A stretch of 64,000 nucleotides of DNA from Siphonodentalium dalli (taxonomy: Eukaryota; Mollusca; Scaphopoda; Gadilida; Siphonodentaliidae): contig CP136063.1 of the NCBI GenBank assembly GCA_032622095.1, positions 61,267,897 through 61,331,896 on the forward strand, written 5' to 3'. Below are positions 1 through 11,090 of the stretch, in pieces. The notes beneath the pieces were generated by a model, which was given only the letters and a program-made list of their open reading frames with translations, was not told where the DNA came from and ran no database searches. Both the position numbers and the translations under genes were made by a program. The number at the start of each line of letters is the position of its first letter. The first letter of the stretch is position 1.

Positions 1-514
1 AAAGTTTCTCCGCTATATATAAATTAAATCATATTAAGTGCAATATTGTGTTGTTGATATTGATTTGTTATGAATATTCCATGTATTTATTATATTATTT
101 ATTATATAGTCTTGAAAAGCAATATATTATAGTATTATATGTGAAATTGTTTTGTTACTTAAGCCAGCTGCATGGTATTTAATATATTTAACCTGTCGAA
201 AGTTAATTAATCTGTACTGTTCTGCATCACTCGACACCTTCGGACACATGTGCGATTTTGTCTAACGTAGAACTAAGGTAGACATTTTCTAACATAAAGC
301 ATACGTGAAATTTTATAGTTCTTTTAATGGGGATTTTCTAAGGTAGAACTACTGTGCAGTCTTCTAAGCTGAGCACACGTGAAATATGTTAGTTTTATAG
401 CTCCGCCCATCTCACTTTTGACAGTTAAATTTCGACATTAGATCGTCGGTGACCGTCTTATAAGAATTCAGGTTAGATCTAACTTAGTTTTATGTTAGCC
501 GTTTTTGGTGAGGG
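1..514 (+). repeat. Left arm of 514-bp inverted repeat (58-kb span)
   Basis: Bases 1-514 are the reverse complement of 57556-58069. By eye I find about two mismatches (near 72 and 133) and no indels. The inner edge is sharp: both arms share GCCGTTTTTGGTGAGGG and then diverge. The outer edge cannot be judged because the window starts at the last matching base. No open reading frame of note and no retroviral LTR ends (TG..CA) are seen. It may be the terminal repeat of a very large element, or one of two oppositely oriented copies of a smaller repeat. Confidence 0.9.
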
Positions 515-795
515 TATATCCTGACTGACTGTACATCGATTTTGGGTTCTCCCTGACCTGATCAAATTCATACGCCGATCATATTGGCTTTTACAGTACA
601 CAATAAAACGACACAATACGCATACACAAATTACTAGCACAACTTGCAGAAAAAATAAATAAAGTAAACCTACACATCGGCGGGATATATATCAAAATTT
701 CTCCAACCAACCGTTTAATATCAAGTCAATAATATAAAACTAAATAGTTGGTATCCTGCATCGTCACCCTCTATTGAACTATTATCACAAGTATT

Positions 796-834
796 AAAGA
801 TGGATTATCTCCTTAAATAACAAATTTTAACCTT
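796..834 (+). repeat. Short relic of the 520-bp TTAA MITE (MITE-B)
   Basis: The 5' end of MITE-B (AAAGATGGATTATCTC) is followed after about 35 bp by TTAA and then unrelated sequence. The 3' break coincides with an internal TTAA of the element, so this may be a partial excision product. The same relic occurs in copy 2 at about 17263-17301. Confidence 0.6.
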
Positions 835-955
835 CCATCGGCTGAACACGAATATGTGGCCAATTACTTTTTTTTGGTATGGGAAGCCAAATTGGCAATG
901 GTGTGAGCTGGATCAAAGGATGTACAAGGCTGTCTATTTTGCCCCTATAGTGTGG

Positions 956-1826
956 TTAGACCCCGAAGCCACGACAAATAGTTTTCATGGCTGGCTCAAC
1001 CGATTTTCGTGGCTGGTTAGCCAGCTAAGCCGGCTCAGCCACGACGTTCGTGGCTGAAGAAATATGGCGGCTCAGCCGGCTGAGATGTTATCATTCAGCG
1101 TATTTTCGTTTCCGAAATGTTCCTAATCCCCTGTTACCGGTTATAGACGTCGTTTTTAAGCGTTTTTGGTGAACCCGTATAATTCCAGACCACACGTAAT
1201 CTTTTGATGTTGGGCTTTTCCATTATGGCGAAAATTCACGAAGGACTGGCATGGATATACTATGTAGTTTCCCATCTAATCGGTATAAGTAGTTACATTG
1301 GGACTGCAGCTGTCGACTTCAGACTCCTATCACCACTGTCATCTTGCGATATATGCATGCATCATTGAATGATGAACCCGATAGTAATGATATATAATAT
1401 TTCAAACTATTTTCTATTCTTATGTCTATATATTGACAAATGCCAGTGATGTCTGAGACTGGGTGTTGTCGATATAAACAATTTATATTTTAACCCTTTC
1501 AATACCGAATGGATGCGCCCATTCAGTTATATGAAAGCATACATTGGGATAGTCTATTCCACATTAAGGGGCCAGGTGTTCTGATAATATAACAACCATG
1601 CCGTGTCCATGCGAGTATTCCAATATTAGGCAATGCGGTTTAGTTCTTTGCGATTCACAGTACAGTTGTGCTTGACATATAAGCCCATGCACCCGGCTCA
1701 GCCATTTTACAATTCCGGCGGCGGAGATTTTTAAATGTGGCTGGCGTTATAAATAATATGGCTGGCGGCGGCTTGTGGCCAATATGGCTGGCGGCGGCGG
1801 CGTGCGATGGCGGCTTCGGGCTCTAA
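956..1826. mobile_element. 871-bp TIR element with GTGTGG target duplication
   Basis: Copy 2 of the duplication has an empty site here (17417-17422). In copy 1 the 871 bp are flanked by GTGTGG at 950-955 and 1827-1832. The ends are complementary: TTAGACCCCGAAGCC at the left and GGCTTCGGGCTCTAA at the right. Both ends are rich in GGCTGGC/GCCGGC and GGCGGC repeats. There is no coding region. It postdates the duplication, or it was lost precisely from copy 2. The superfamily is not assigned. Confidence 0.85.
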
Positions 1827-2032
1827 GTGTGGTCGTCGGAAGGTTTGTCCCAGAAGAAATTGTTAAAGAAGCGGGTTTGGTGTCATTCGACGCGGGATAA
1901 TCTCGTGTATAACATATTATATCCAAAATCCGCTTTGGGGAAAATTCAGGATCCGAGATGGCGTCCAACATGGCTGCCGTTAGTCAAAAGAGACTCTGAC
2001 TGAGATTAATTCGATTATAATGAGCACAAATG

Positions 2033-4671
2033 TTGTCATGAGTATACAAATGTATACATTTTTGCAAAGTTAAAATATTATGCCACCTTTCTATAGAAAA
2101 AATGGAACCCCTCGCCCCAGATGGCCGCCTAAACTCGAAAATTTTAAGTTTTTGCCTAATACCTTAAAGATCAGTTCCTGATGTTTGATAATGGTTGAGA
2201 CTGCCGACCGTGATTAGTCTTTTTCATGTTAATTCAGCAATGGGGCAATGAAAGATACTATAAATGGGGTCCCAGACTCATCTACACCCTTAAAAATTCG
2301 ATTTTACAGAACACGGTATAAACTTCCACAAAAATCGCCATTGGGATTCCAGTCATATATCAACAAGAAATAGACAGAACTGTACAATGTAAGTTGGGCA
2401 CACCATTATCTATCGATACTCCAATTCCATGAAACCCAAATTGGCATTTTGTCTCAAAATGGCGGTCAAAATATGAAAAATGGCTGATATTGATCACATT
2501 GTCATTCAAACCATTATAAGTAGAGGTTGATGAATAAAATTGACTAAATAAATACGAATGTATACCTCTTTGTGATGTCATTATGCTAGCTCTATGGAAA
2601 AACTTAAAAATCAGTGCCCAAAAAGGCCACCCGATGCGAAAAATACTATTTTCTATCACAGCTGTTTATCACTTCTTGTTCTCTGAACTGGGAAACAATG
2701 GGTATACTATTTAAATGGTCGTGTCAACTGATCATTCCAGCAATGACATGTCTAATCGTTTAGGTCATAGTTTACTCCGGTCCTTCACTAATAAGTTGTA
2801 ACGAATGCGGTATGAAATTTAACCAAAATCGGCTTTGGGGCTCTGGTCACATTTGATATTTAGGGATGAGTAGATGTTGTCTCCAAAATAATTGAGCGTT
2901 TCTTTTATTTGTGAACATTCCATCTCAAATAGACAGAAAGCGGAAACTAATAATTTTTATCTAATATGGCTTCCAAAACGAAAATGGTAGACTCTGACCA
3001 GCTTGTCATATAATGGAAGTTGTGAGTAGTGGATGCAGTTGCTAGTTGGCTAATCTTGGTGGCTCATATATATCGAAACTATTTATTTTCAATCTTTTGG
3101 TGGCTTCCCGCGGGTTGGCACAATTTCGTCGCATTAGTGCTATAATGTCGTAAATCCATTTTGGCGGGAAATGAGTATTTGATATCATTCGAATCGTGAG
3201 AAAAAATCCAATTCGATGGGCCAAACTGTTTTTGCATTAGATGGGAAATAATCACACAAACAAGTGACACAAATGTCATATCTCCAGCGATATTTTACAA
3301 TTATTCGTGCTATAAGTTCGTATGTCCAACAGGAGCCAAATCGGATGCTTCAGGTTGTCCACTTGGCTTCTGTTTTGTGTTTGTAACTTCTAAAATGTGT
3401 GCTATATGGTCGTATCTCCATGTTAGTCAGGTGATCATTTGGGTAAATTTTCATAATGTAGAATTGGCATTTTTTAGTTCATAGACACATGCGATTGCCA
3501 CCATATTTAGCTTAATCTGCATTTATTAGCACAATTTGCATTACAGCACAGAAACCAATCGTCATTGGCGTACCCAAATGGTCTTATCTCCAAACAAGTT
3601 ATAGCTTTTTAAAAGATAACGAGGGAGTAAACATACAAATATGTGGTTCAATGGACAGCTAATGTCAGTTGTCATTGGGATAAATACAACAATACGCCAT
3701 GCTTTCTCAACATTAGTAGAAATGTTGTCTGAAATCCTCAACCTTCATTTTCTCGGAAAGTTGAAAATGTGGGTTACGACACTATAACACTGATGCGACG
3801 AAATATTAACTATTCGGGCTCGGCCATCATTTCGTTTCACTTGCGGTACACGTCTCGATAGTCGCAACAGAGGTTGATCCAGAATAAGTAAGCAGAGTGC
3901 GATTTTGACTTCAGCATACCCTATCGGATATCTGATAAAATCAGCTCTGAGAAAACTTTAAGATCCGAGATGGCATCAAATAGGGCCCTCCGACAACAAT
4001 AGAAGTCATAAGTATAGGATATTTGTGCTTTGATTGCTTTACGAAAAAAATTGTACGTGAATATTTATCTCTTATTGAATACAGTATTGTTTTAATGTGG
4101 ACTATGTATGAAAAATCATATTCCCTAACCTCTTAAGAAGGTTACCAAAACATGAATGTGTCCGATTTATAACTAGGTTGAGATACACTGAAAAAACTCT
4201 TTAGTTAGACGATTTGCATAGAAAGTAAAACATAACGACTATAAATTTCCGCTAAACGGATTGTGAACGCACATTTTTGGAACTAGCTGAACTAAATGTA
4301 GCCCATGTACATTGTACAGTTCTGTCCATTTCTTGTTGATATTTGACTGGAATCCCAATGGCGATTTTTGTGGAATTTTACACCGCGTTCTGTAAAATCG
4401 AATTTTTCAGGGTGTAGATGAGTCTGGGACCCCATTTATGGTATCTTTCATTGCTCCAATGCTGCATTAACATGAATAAGACTAACCGAAATCACCAATC
4501 GGAACCATTATCAAACAACAGGAACTGAACTTTAAGATATTAGGCAAAAACTTCAAATTTTCGAGTTTAGGCCGCCATCTTGGCGGCCATCTGGGGCGAG
4601 GGGTTCCATTTTTTATGGATAGGTGGCATGCATGATACTTTACCTTCGCAAAATGTCTACATTTGTATACA
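2033..4671. mobile_element. E2: 2.6-kb inverted-repeat element nested in E1
   Basis: The arms 2033-2385 and 4318-4671 are inverted copies. Both contain GTATACAAATGTA at the tip, GGAACCCCTCGCCCC and TCGAGTTTAGGCGGCCATC-like sequence, and reach ATTGGGATTCCAGTCA. The element splits the left arm of E1. Without it, E1's arm reads through continuously when compared with the right arm. The interior (2386-4317) holds no credible gene. It is related (about 70 percent by eye) to the arms of the 29.1-33.3 kb element. The copy-2 counterpart is about 17623-20261. Confidence 0.7.
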
Positions 4672-5617
4672 TATCACTGGGGTGAAACTGTTTCACCAGA
4701 ATCGATTCTATCACTATTTCCGTTCCGACCCTATTGTTACATTTTACTGATTTTTCGACCATTTTGAATGACAAAATATGTACATCATTCAGAAAAATGG
4801 TAAGTATATAGTTTTAAAATAGTTCTCCACACATACTTCAGTGGGTCTAGATCCAGGAAACATTCATTTCAATGTTTCAGAATGGAAACACTCTCCATAT
4901 CACATATTAATGTAAATTTATGTGATGATCAGTCGTATTGTGTTGATAATTTTGCAAAACTTCATCTTAACCTTCAAAATAGTATGTATGAAACAAGAGA
5001 GGATCTCGTCAGTTTCAACACGATTTATATTTGGTCATATAAGCTCAATCTTGACACATCAAACTATTTGAAAATGTAAAAAACAATCAGTAAAACGCGT
5101 AATTGCATAGTAACAGGTGGGTTCCGACTCTATAATGTTTGGTTCCGACTCTTTCTCACCCCAAATTGATAGATTCCGGTTCCATTGCCGGTTCAATCGA
5201 CACGAAATGACTCTGATTTTAAAACAAGAGTAATGCAATAAAAATGGACATTGAGCTTCAAAACTTATTTTGGATCCGCCGAAGCTTATGTATGTTTCTT
5301 GACTATTTGCGTCAAACATTTATACAGTTAAATTTCAATCGCAAGATCATCATATGCCGATAGCTTATAGTCACACACTTACATATCTCTATTTCCCGAG
5401 AATCAGATGATATTATTGCAAGAAGAAGTTTGCCGTGGGTGACAATCACGTTAGACATTTTGTAGATTCTCATCCTGATGATTAACTTGTTATTCTAGTG
5501 GGAGAAGATGACGTTGAGTCATTGGGTGGAAACCATAGATACAGAATCGTTCGTTTTAGGGTGCAAGGGAAGGAACTGAGACAGGGCGATGAAAAATTCT
5601 AGCTGAACGAAGAAACA

Positions 5618-6358
5618 ATGTCGCTTAAAGTTGTGTCTGCGGCAGAATGCCATCTATTAGTAAGTCCATGTGCCAAAGTTTCAAAAAAGAACACACAAAT
5701 GAAGGATGTTAATTCCAGGAGGTCATTATTTACCGACACGATCGACTCCAATATTAATGTAGATTGCTGCGACCCAGTTAACGAGATATCTGCAATAGTG
5801 GACGAGATAACTGGCCTCTTACCAGAAATAATACACCAATTAAAAGACGCAGACAGGTTGCCAGACTGGATGTCTTTTCTTCAACAATTAACCTCGGGTA
5901 CATTCTCTATAAATAATGTCTATTTTCAGCTATTTCTAGATGTTGTACGATTTCTTGAATCCGAGGGTGCAAAAGCATGCGATATACTCCGGAGGTAAAA
6001 CTGTTCTGGGCCGTTGGCTGCAGACTATTTCATTCTGAATTCATTCGGTTTATGGGAGGGACGAAATGTGCAGGGTTCCAGGATTGGGAAAGTGTTGCTA
6101 CAAGATGCCCGAATTAACTTTGTGTGCCCCAGTTTAAAAACACTTAGGACAAAATTAATTTATCCAGAGAGTGAATGCAACAAACCAGGAATCATTGGTC
6201 AAAATATAGAACATTTTAAAACTGCAGCCACAAACGACGTCTCGTATAAACTTTGTTTATATGTGAAAAGGATTGCAATGGGCTTTGGGACACAGCTTGG
6301 AGAGACTGATTTATTTGGGCAGCTTTGGTGGGCGTGCTGGTTGCAGCCGGTGTGGTGA
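5618..6358 (+). pseudogene. Broken unidentified gene inside E1, copy 1
   Basis: A 126-codon open frame (5618-5995, stop TAA) starts at ATG and contains PVNEISAIVDEITGLLPEI. It is followed by an overlapping frame at 5977-6117 (begins MRYTPEVKLFWAVGC, contains FIRFMGG). The first frame then resumes (RINFVCPSLKTLRTK, KPGIIGQNIEHFK, GTQLGETDLFG) until 6358. The hand-over between frames, each with protein-like composition, suggests one larger protein broken by frameshifts and a stop. The 6014-6358 stretch has no ATG at its start. The location between E1's arms suggests an element-encoded or captured gene. I do not recognise the family and assign no function. The same breaks are in copy 2. Confidence 0.45.
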
Positions 6359-6440
6359 AGGTGTTTACTGAATTAAGTCCATCGCCGACCTCCATCACAT
6401 CATCATTGGGGGCGCTGCCTCGGCCTGTGTCACCAGATCG

Positions 6441-6968
6441 ATGGATAAATCAAGTAAGAACAGCGAGTCCCACATGATCAACATCGCGCCAACGATTCCA
6501 TTGTACATTCTGAAGGAAAACAAATTCAAAAGTTTTGGAGGCAATCTTTATAACGATATGAATTCAAAAGCCATAGATATCCAAAACTGGTACAATATAC
6601 TGCAAAAGGACCATAATCTCATCGCGCTATTCAATAAACATTAGTGGCCATTTAGGTTACCCGTTCCTTGCTGTCATGGTTTGTCATAACTGGCAAAATG
6701 AAGCTGGGCAGCCTGAGAAAACAAGCGTCGATCGAATAGAACCGGCTCTTTAGAAGGGACGATAGAATCGATCTAGAACATGAAAGTCACAAATGAGTCG
6801 GAACATTTTTCACTATTTTTGACGGTTCATTTAGATTCTTATTCTGCTGCGGGAATCTTGGGAGATAGTTTCATTACACTCTGTCACCATCAAGGTATAC
6901 GTCCTGATAATTTCCGACTGGATTTACAGGCGAATAGACAAAATTTGCAGCGTCGAATGATACATTGA
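6441..6968 (+). pseudogene. Further possible coding fragments of the E1 gene, copy 1
   Basis: Two short open stretches in one frame, 6441-6644 (67 codons, contains NKFKSFGGNLYNDMNSKAID) and 6780-6968 (62 codons, contains LDSYSAAGILGDSFITLCHH), follow the preceding fragments on the same strand. Both recur nearly unchanged in copy 2. They could be the 3' part of the same broken gene, or chance frames preserved only because the duplication is recent. There are no recognisable motifs. Confidence 0.25.
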
Positions 6969-7462
6969 ATTTACATGGGAAATGCAAACGCTCGAGTTGC
7001 ATGGTCTAAATGTGTTGATATATGCACGTAACGGAACATCGATTGCATAAATATTGTTACTGAATTGCTATAAACCTTTCGTAGATCAATACTAATAGTT
7101 TAAAACTTACCTTTGTGTCATGTTTTTGTGAAAATGGCGCCCAAAACTTTCTAGAAAAAGTTAAAAAGTCAAAATGGAGTCGGATCTCAACGCCGACAGA
7201 GACGGAACAAACGGGCGATAGAATCGATCCTGGTGAAACAGTTTCCCCCAGTGCATATGGCAACATTTGTTCTCACAATAATCGAATCAATCTCAGTTAT
7301 AGTCTTTTTGATTAAGGGCGGCCATGTTGGACGCCATCTTGGATCCTGGATTTTCCCCACAGCGGATTTAGGATATGTCGTAGCAGAGATTCTCCCGCGT
7401 CGAATGACACCAAGATCGCTTGTTCTGAGTCAACCCCCTTTTTTGCGTACCACGACCACACT

Positions 7463-8880
7463 GCTATTTCAACAATACCTCGTGCACAATTGATACTGTA
7501 TAACATATTTAAAAACAAGTATAATGTGCGCTGCTGTATGCTATATTTTCAACATTCCCTACGATGTCAGATGCATCATATTTTGTGACACTGGTGCATT
7601 TTGACACAAATAGCCTGGCATATATTCATACTTCAGTGATTTTCTAACAGAAATGACACAAGACAGTTGAAAAAACAACACTAAGAAGCTAGCATATATT
7701 GTAATTTGAAATAATTATAGTTTAAGTACCCCTAATATTATTTTTTTTTAAATATTTTGAACTCATTTAGTCATCCATTAAAACGAAACCAAAACGAGAT
7801 TACGAAATGTTTTTGTTTTTCTGAGACAGTTGATCAAACAATACAACAGCCCTAAGATTAACTTGGATGACCGATTGCGCAGTATCTATACCTGCATGAA
7901 TTGCATATGTTGTGGATTGTGTCCGCTGTGTATGAGATGTGTAACCTTGTTTTGATTGATTTTAATAAGAATAGTTTGCACATGCAAAGAGGGAAACGCG
8001 TGCAACACTAAAATAGATCCGGAAAGACCGTGAATCCGTACCCTCTAACAAAATAATACTTGATATATATACACATTTGATAAATTCTGTTTATATATAA
8101 ATACAGTGTTTTAGGTTGTCAATCTAATGCATATTCAGGTATTTTTCTATGTTTAAAAAAAAAAATTATTTGAACAGTGAATTATTTCATACTTGTGAGA
8201 AATTTCGGTAGGAGGGTATTCCGAGTTTTTAGTCACGTGATGTTTACAATCCATTTTGTCAAAGTTTGCCTTCGATTTGTCCGTTTTGATCGCGTGGTTC
8301 TGCTGACTTGTGGGGGATCTCCGGGGTTGGTTGATTTGGGGAATCGACATCTAGTCGCCCTGGGCTGTGATCAGTGGGTGGGTTCCTCGGATTGAGTACT
8401 TCAATATAATACACAATGTTTTAAGTAATCAGTTTGTATTAAAATTTGGCTGTCTCTTATATGTGACTGGAATAACGTCAATAAAAGAAATGGAATGCTT
8501 GCCATTTGTAATCATGTGGGAATTTTAGTCCATCATACTTTGCATCATTGGGATACCTGGGATAAAACCACAGATGGTCAGAAGCAAACTTTATGATTTA
8601 TTCATTTGGTCATTTCAGTTAAGTATGACATCAATTACAACCTATCATATATTGAAAGATAGTATGAATTTAAAAGCTGAATGAGAGTACTATCTGTTGA
8701 GAGTTCAATAAAAAATAAAATAAAATAATAGTATTAGTGAATAATATGTCAGGTCAGGTGCTCTTCGCTTAAATCTTTTCGGTTGTTGGAGGTAGTAATA
8801 TCTTGCTGCACAGCTGACATTGATATGGAATGATTCAGTGTGTTTTCATGTGTATATTCAAGGTACAATGTTAAGAGAAC
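7463..8880. other. No gene seen: AT-rich spacer, copy 1
   Basis: Between E1 and the zinc-finger remnants I see only AT-rich sequence, short A/T runs (about 7740, 8155) and open frames of 60-80 codons without motifs. The copy-2 counterpart is about 23649-25065, with only a few base changes. Confidence 0.7.
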
Positions 8881-9240
8881 CCATTCTCACACATGCAACA
8901 TGTATATAGAGTTTCTCCCGGGCGGATCCTTGCGTGTTTAGCTAACTACGCTTAATCTTGTCTCACAAATAACACAAGTATATGGCGTTTCACTTGTATG
9001 TATCCTATTGTGTGCAACCGGCTGACCCTCACAAATGAATTCGTTCTCACAAGCATCACCCGTATATGGTAACAATGAATTCCTTCTCATAAGCATCGCC
9101 TCTATATGGTAACTTATCATTATGGATTACCATGTGTCAAGTCAGATAAACAGACTATTTTGTTTCACAAACATCGCATCTAAACGGACGATATCCTATT
9201 TGGATCTTCACATGTTGTGTCTCTCGTTAGCTTTGAATCA
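8880..9240 (-). pseudogene. Decayed C2H2 fingers, 3' tail of array, copy 1
   Basis: On the minus strand finger-like fragments persist but the spacing and cysteines are lost. Examples are RIHTSETPYTCVICETRLS (around 8950-9010) and a stretch reading like HARIRPGETLYTCCMC (around 8890-8935). Stops interrupt them. These are the oldest end of the array, downstream of the better preserved fingers. Confidence 0.6.
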
Positions 9241-9246
9241 AGTCAC

Positions 9247-9792
9247 TCACTTAAACGGCGTTTCACCCATCTGGATCCTCATGTGAAAGATTAGACTAGT
9301 CTTCCTCGTGAATTTCTTCTGACAGAGGCCACAATTATAGGGCATTGGATCTGTGTGTATTTTCGCGTGTTTGGCGAGGCTTCCTTTTTTACTTAATCCG
9401 TTCTGACAAATATCACATTTATGTGGCGACTCTCCCATGTGGATCCTCGTGTGCACAATCAAATCACCAATATGAGAGAATCCTTTTTGACAAGTATCAC
9501 ACTTGTATGATTTCTCCCCCGTGTGGATCTTCATGTGTACAGTCAAATGACTTATCGCAGTGAATCCTTTCTGACAAATATCACATTTATATGGATTCCC
9601 ACCCGTGTGGATCCTCATGTGTACAGTCAAATGACTCATCTGGGTGAATCCTTTATGACAAATATCACATTTATATGGTTTCTCGCCCGTGTGGATCCTC
9701 TTGTGTAGAGTCAAATAACTCATCGTAGCGAATCCTTTCTGACAACTATAACACTGATATGGTTTCCCGCCCGTGTGGATCCTCATGTGCAC
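9247..9792 (-). pseudogene. C2H2 zinc-finger array segment 3 (6 fingers), copy 1
   Basis: The 181-codon frame encodes six C2H2 fingers in 28-residue register, with HTGEKPYKC or HTGGNPYKC linkers. The last finger ends in Gln instead of the final His (FHMRIQ) and runs into a TGA. The frame is offset by one base from the segment upstream: at about 9826 the sequence CTTTCAGAAAATATC has one base fewer than the array consensus CTTTCTGACAAATATC. It is therefore a frameshifted continuation and not a separate gene. If expressed with the correct frame it would bind DNA, like other multi-finger factors. As it stands it is cut off. Confidence 0.75.
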
Positions 9793-9821
9793 AGTCAGAC
9801 TACTCTTATGTGTGAATCCTT

Positions 9822-10064
9822 TCAGAAAATATCACACTTATATGGATTCTCGCCCATGTGGATTCTCTTGTGAGCAGTCAAATTACTCATCTGAGTGAAT
9901 CTCTTCTGACAAATATCACACTTATACTTATTTGGTTTCTCTCCCGTGTGGATCCTCTTTTGTACAGCCAATTGACTCATCTGAGTGACTCCTTTCTGAC
10001 AAACATCACACTTACATGACTTCTTTCCCGTATGGATCCTCTTTTGTACAGTTAAATTACCCAT
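9822..10064 (-). pseudogene. C2H2 zinc-finger array segment 2 (about 3 fingers), copy 1
   Basis: This segment continues in frame after the TAG at 10107-10109. It starts with a finger whose first zinc-binding His is Gln (NLTVQKRIH). The second finger has the same His-to-Gln change (QLAVQKRIH) and a G-V change at the core Phe. The third is normal but is followed by a linker with two extra residues (EKPNKYKC). It ends in CDIF followed by a stop, caused by the one-base deletion at about 9826. The accumulated losses of zinc ligands suggest relaxed selection. Confidence 0.75.
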
Positions 10065-10106
10065 CTGAGTGAATCCTTTCTGACAAATATCACATTTAAA
10101 TGGTTT

Positions 10107-10946
10107 CTAGCCCGTGTGGATTTCCTGGTGCACAGTCAATTGACTCATCCAAGTGAATCCTTTCTGACAAATATCACACTTATATGGTTTCTCACCCGTG
10201 TGGATCCTCATGTGCACAATCAGACTACTCATCTGGGTGAATCCTTTCTGACAAATATCACATTTATATGGTTTCTCTCCCGTATGGATCCTCTTGTGCA
10301 CAGTCAATTGACTCGTCCGAGTGAATCCTTTCTGACAAATATCACACCGGTATGGTTTCTCACCCGTGTGGATCCTCTTGTGTACAGTCAAATAACTCAT
10401 ATGGGTGAATCCTTTCTGACAAATATCACACTTATATGGTTTCTCACCCGTGTGGATCCTCATGTGTCTAGTCAAATGACTCATCAGAGCGAATCCTTTC
10501 TGACAAATATCACATTTATATGGTTTCTCGCCCGTATGGATCATCGTGTGTACAGTCAAATTACTCTTCGAAGTAAATTCGTTCTGACAAATATCACACT
10601 TATATGGGTTCTCGCCCGTGTGGATCCTCTTGTGTACAGTCAAATTACTCATATGGGTGAATCCTTTCTGACAAATATCACATTTATATGGTTTCTCGCC
10701 CGTGTGGATCCTCTTGTGTACAGTCAAATTACTTATGTCAGTGAAACCTTTCTGACAACTATCACATCTATATGGTTTCTCGCCCGTGTGGATCCTCATG
10801 TGTGAAGTCAAATTACTCATCCGAGTGAATCCTTTCTGACAAATATCACATTTATATGGTTTTTCTCCCGCGTGGATCATCTTGTGTACATTCAAATGAC
10901 TCATCCCCGAGAATCCTTTCTGACAAATATTACATTGATGTGCCAT
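10107..10946 (-). CDS. Ten-finger C2H2 zinc-finger protein, copy 1
   Basis: The 279-residue frame starts at MAHQCNICQKGF and encodes ten complete C2H2 fingers (C-x2-C-x12-H-x3-H) in strict 28-residue period, joined by HTGEKPYKC-type linkers. The family binds DNA in the nucleus, with helix positions -1, 2, 3 and 6 reading bases. Here variation concentrates at -1 (G,R,D,H,S,L,H,R,Q,W) and 3 (H,N,N,N,N,H,Y,Q,S,Q). No KRAB, BTB, ZAD or SCAN domain is visible, so any N-terminal domain must lie on an upstream exon not recognised here. A possible splice acceptor (AAAGAAACAG on the minus strand) precedes the ATG. The frame ends at TAG, which replaces the GAG of the HTGE linker, and further fingers continue beyond. 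The protein is identical in copy 2. It may be a truncated functional gene or a young pseudogene. Confidence 0.75.
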   Translation of the reverse strand: MAHQCNICQKGFSGMSHLNVHKMIHAGEKPYKCDICQKGFTRMSNLTSHMRIHTGEKPYRCDSCQKGFTDISNLTVHKRIHTGEKPYKCDICQKGFTHMSNLTVHKRIHTGENPYKCDICQNEFTSKSNLTVHTMIHTGEKPYKCDICQKGFALMSHLTRHMRIHTGEKPYKCDICQKGFTHMSYLTVHKRIHTGEKPYRCDICQKGFTRTSQLTVHKRIHTGEKPYKCDICQKGFTQMSSLIVHMRIHTGEKPYKCDICQKGFTWMSQLTVHQEIHTG

Positions 10947-10968
10947 CTCTCCTGTTTCTTTAATAAAA

Positions 10969-11090
10969 GAAATAAAATCAATATTAATTGATAGAATCTT
11001 TACTGGGCAGGGATTTCCATCTCTTACGTATTATTTAATACACAGGAAACTATATAATATTTGTTATTCAAAGAGATAATCCATCTTTAA
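10969..11090 (-). repeat. MITE-B terminal fragment upstream of the finger exon, copy 1
   Basis: The sequence GAAATAAAATCAATATTAAT through AGAGATAATCCATCTTTAA matches the 3' end of MITE-B and ends at TTAA (11087-11090). It is diverged and 5'-truncated. It lies about 20 bp upstream of the zinc-finger ATG. On the minus strand its inner end supplies a T-rich tract in front of the possible splice acceptor. Confidence 0.7.

Larger units (their letters stand above)
949..7462. mobile_element. E1: composite inverted-repeat DNA element, copy 1
   Basis: The ends are AGTGTGGTCG (949) and its complement at 7453-7462. The left arm, interrupted by two later insertions (956-1826 and about 2033-4671), is 949-955, 1833-2032 and 4672-4775. 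Joined, it pairs with 7150-7462 at roughly 85 percent. Diagnostic paired stretches are TGGTGTCATTCGACGCGGGA, CAAGATGGCGTCCAACATGG-like sequence and GGTGAAACTGTTTCACCA. The interior (about 4780-7150) carries the broken coding region at 5618-6968. I see no clear target duplication and no recognised transposase. The superfamily is unknown. Confidence 0.65.

Noticed and set aside
10116-10805. 229-codon plus-strand frame opposite the zinc fingers (and its copy at 26876-27565)
   Set aside because: It is the complement of the 84-bp finger repeat, with periodic peptides forced by the finger codons.
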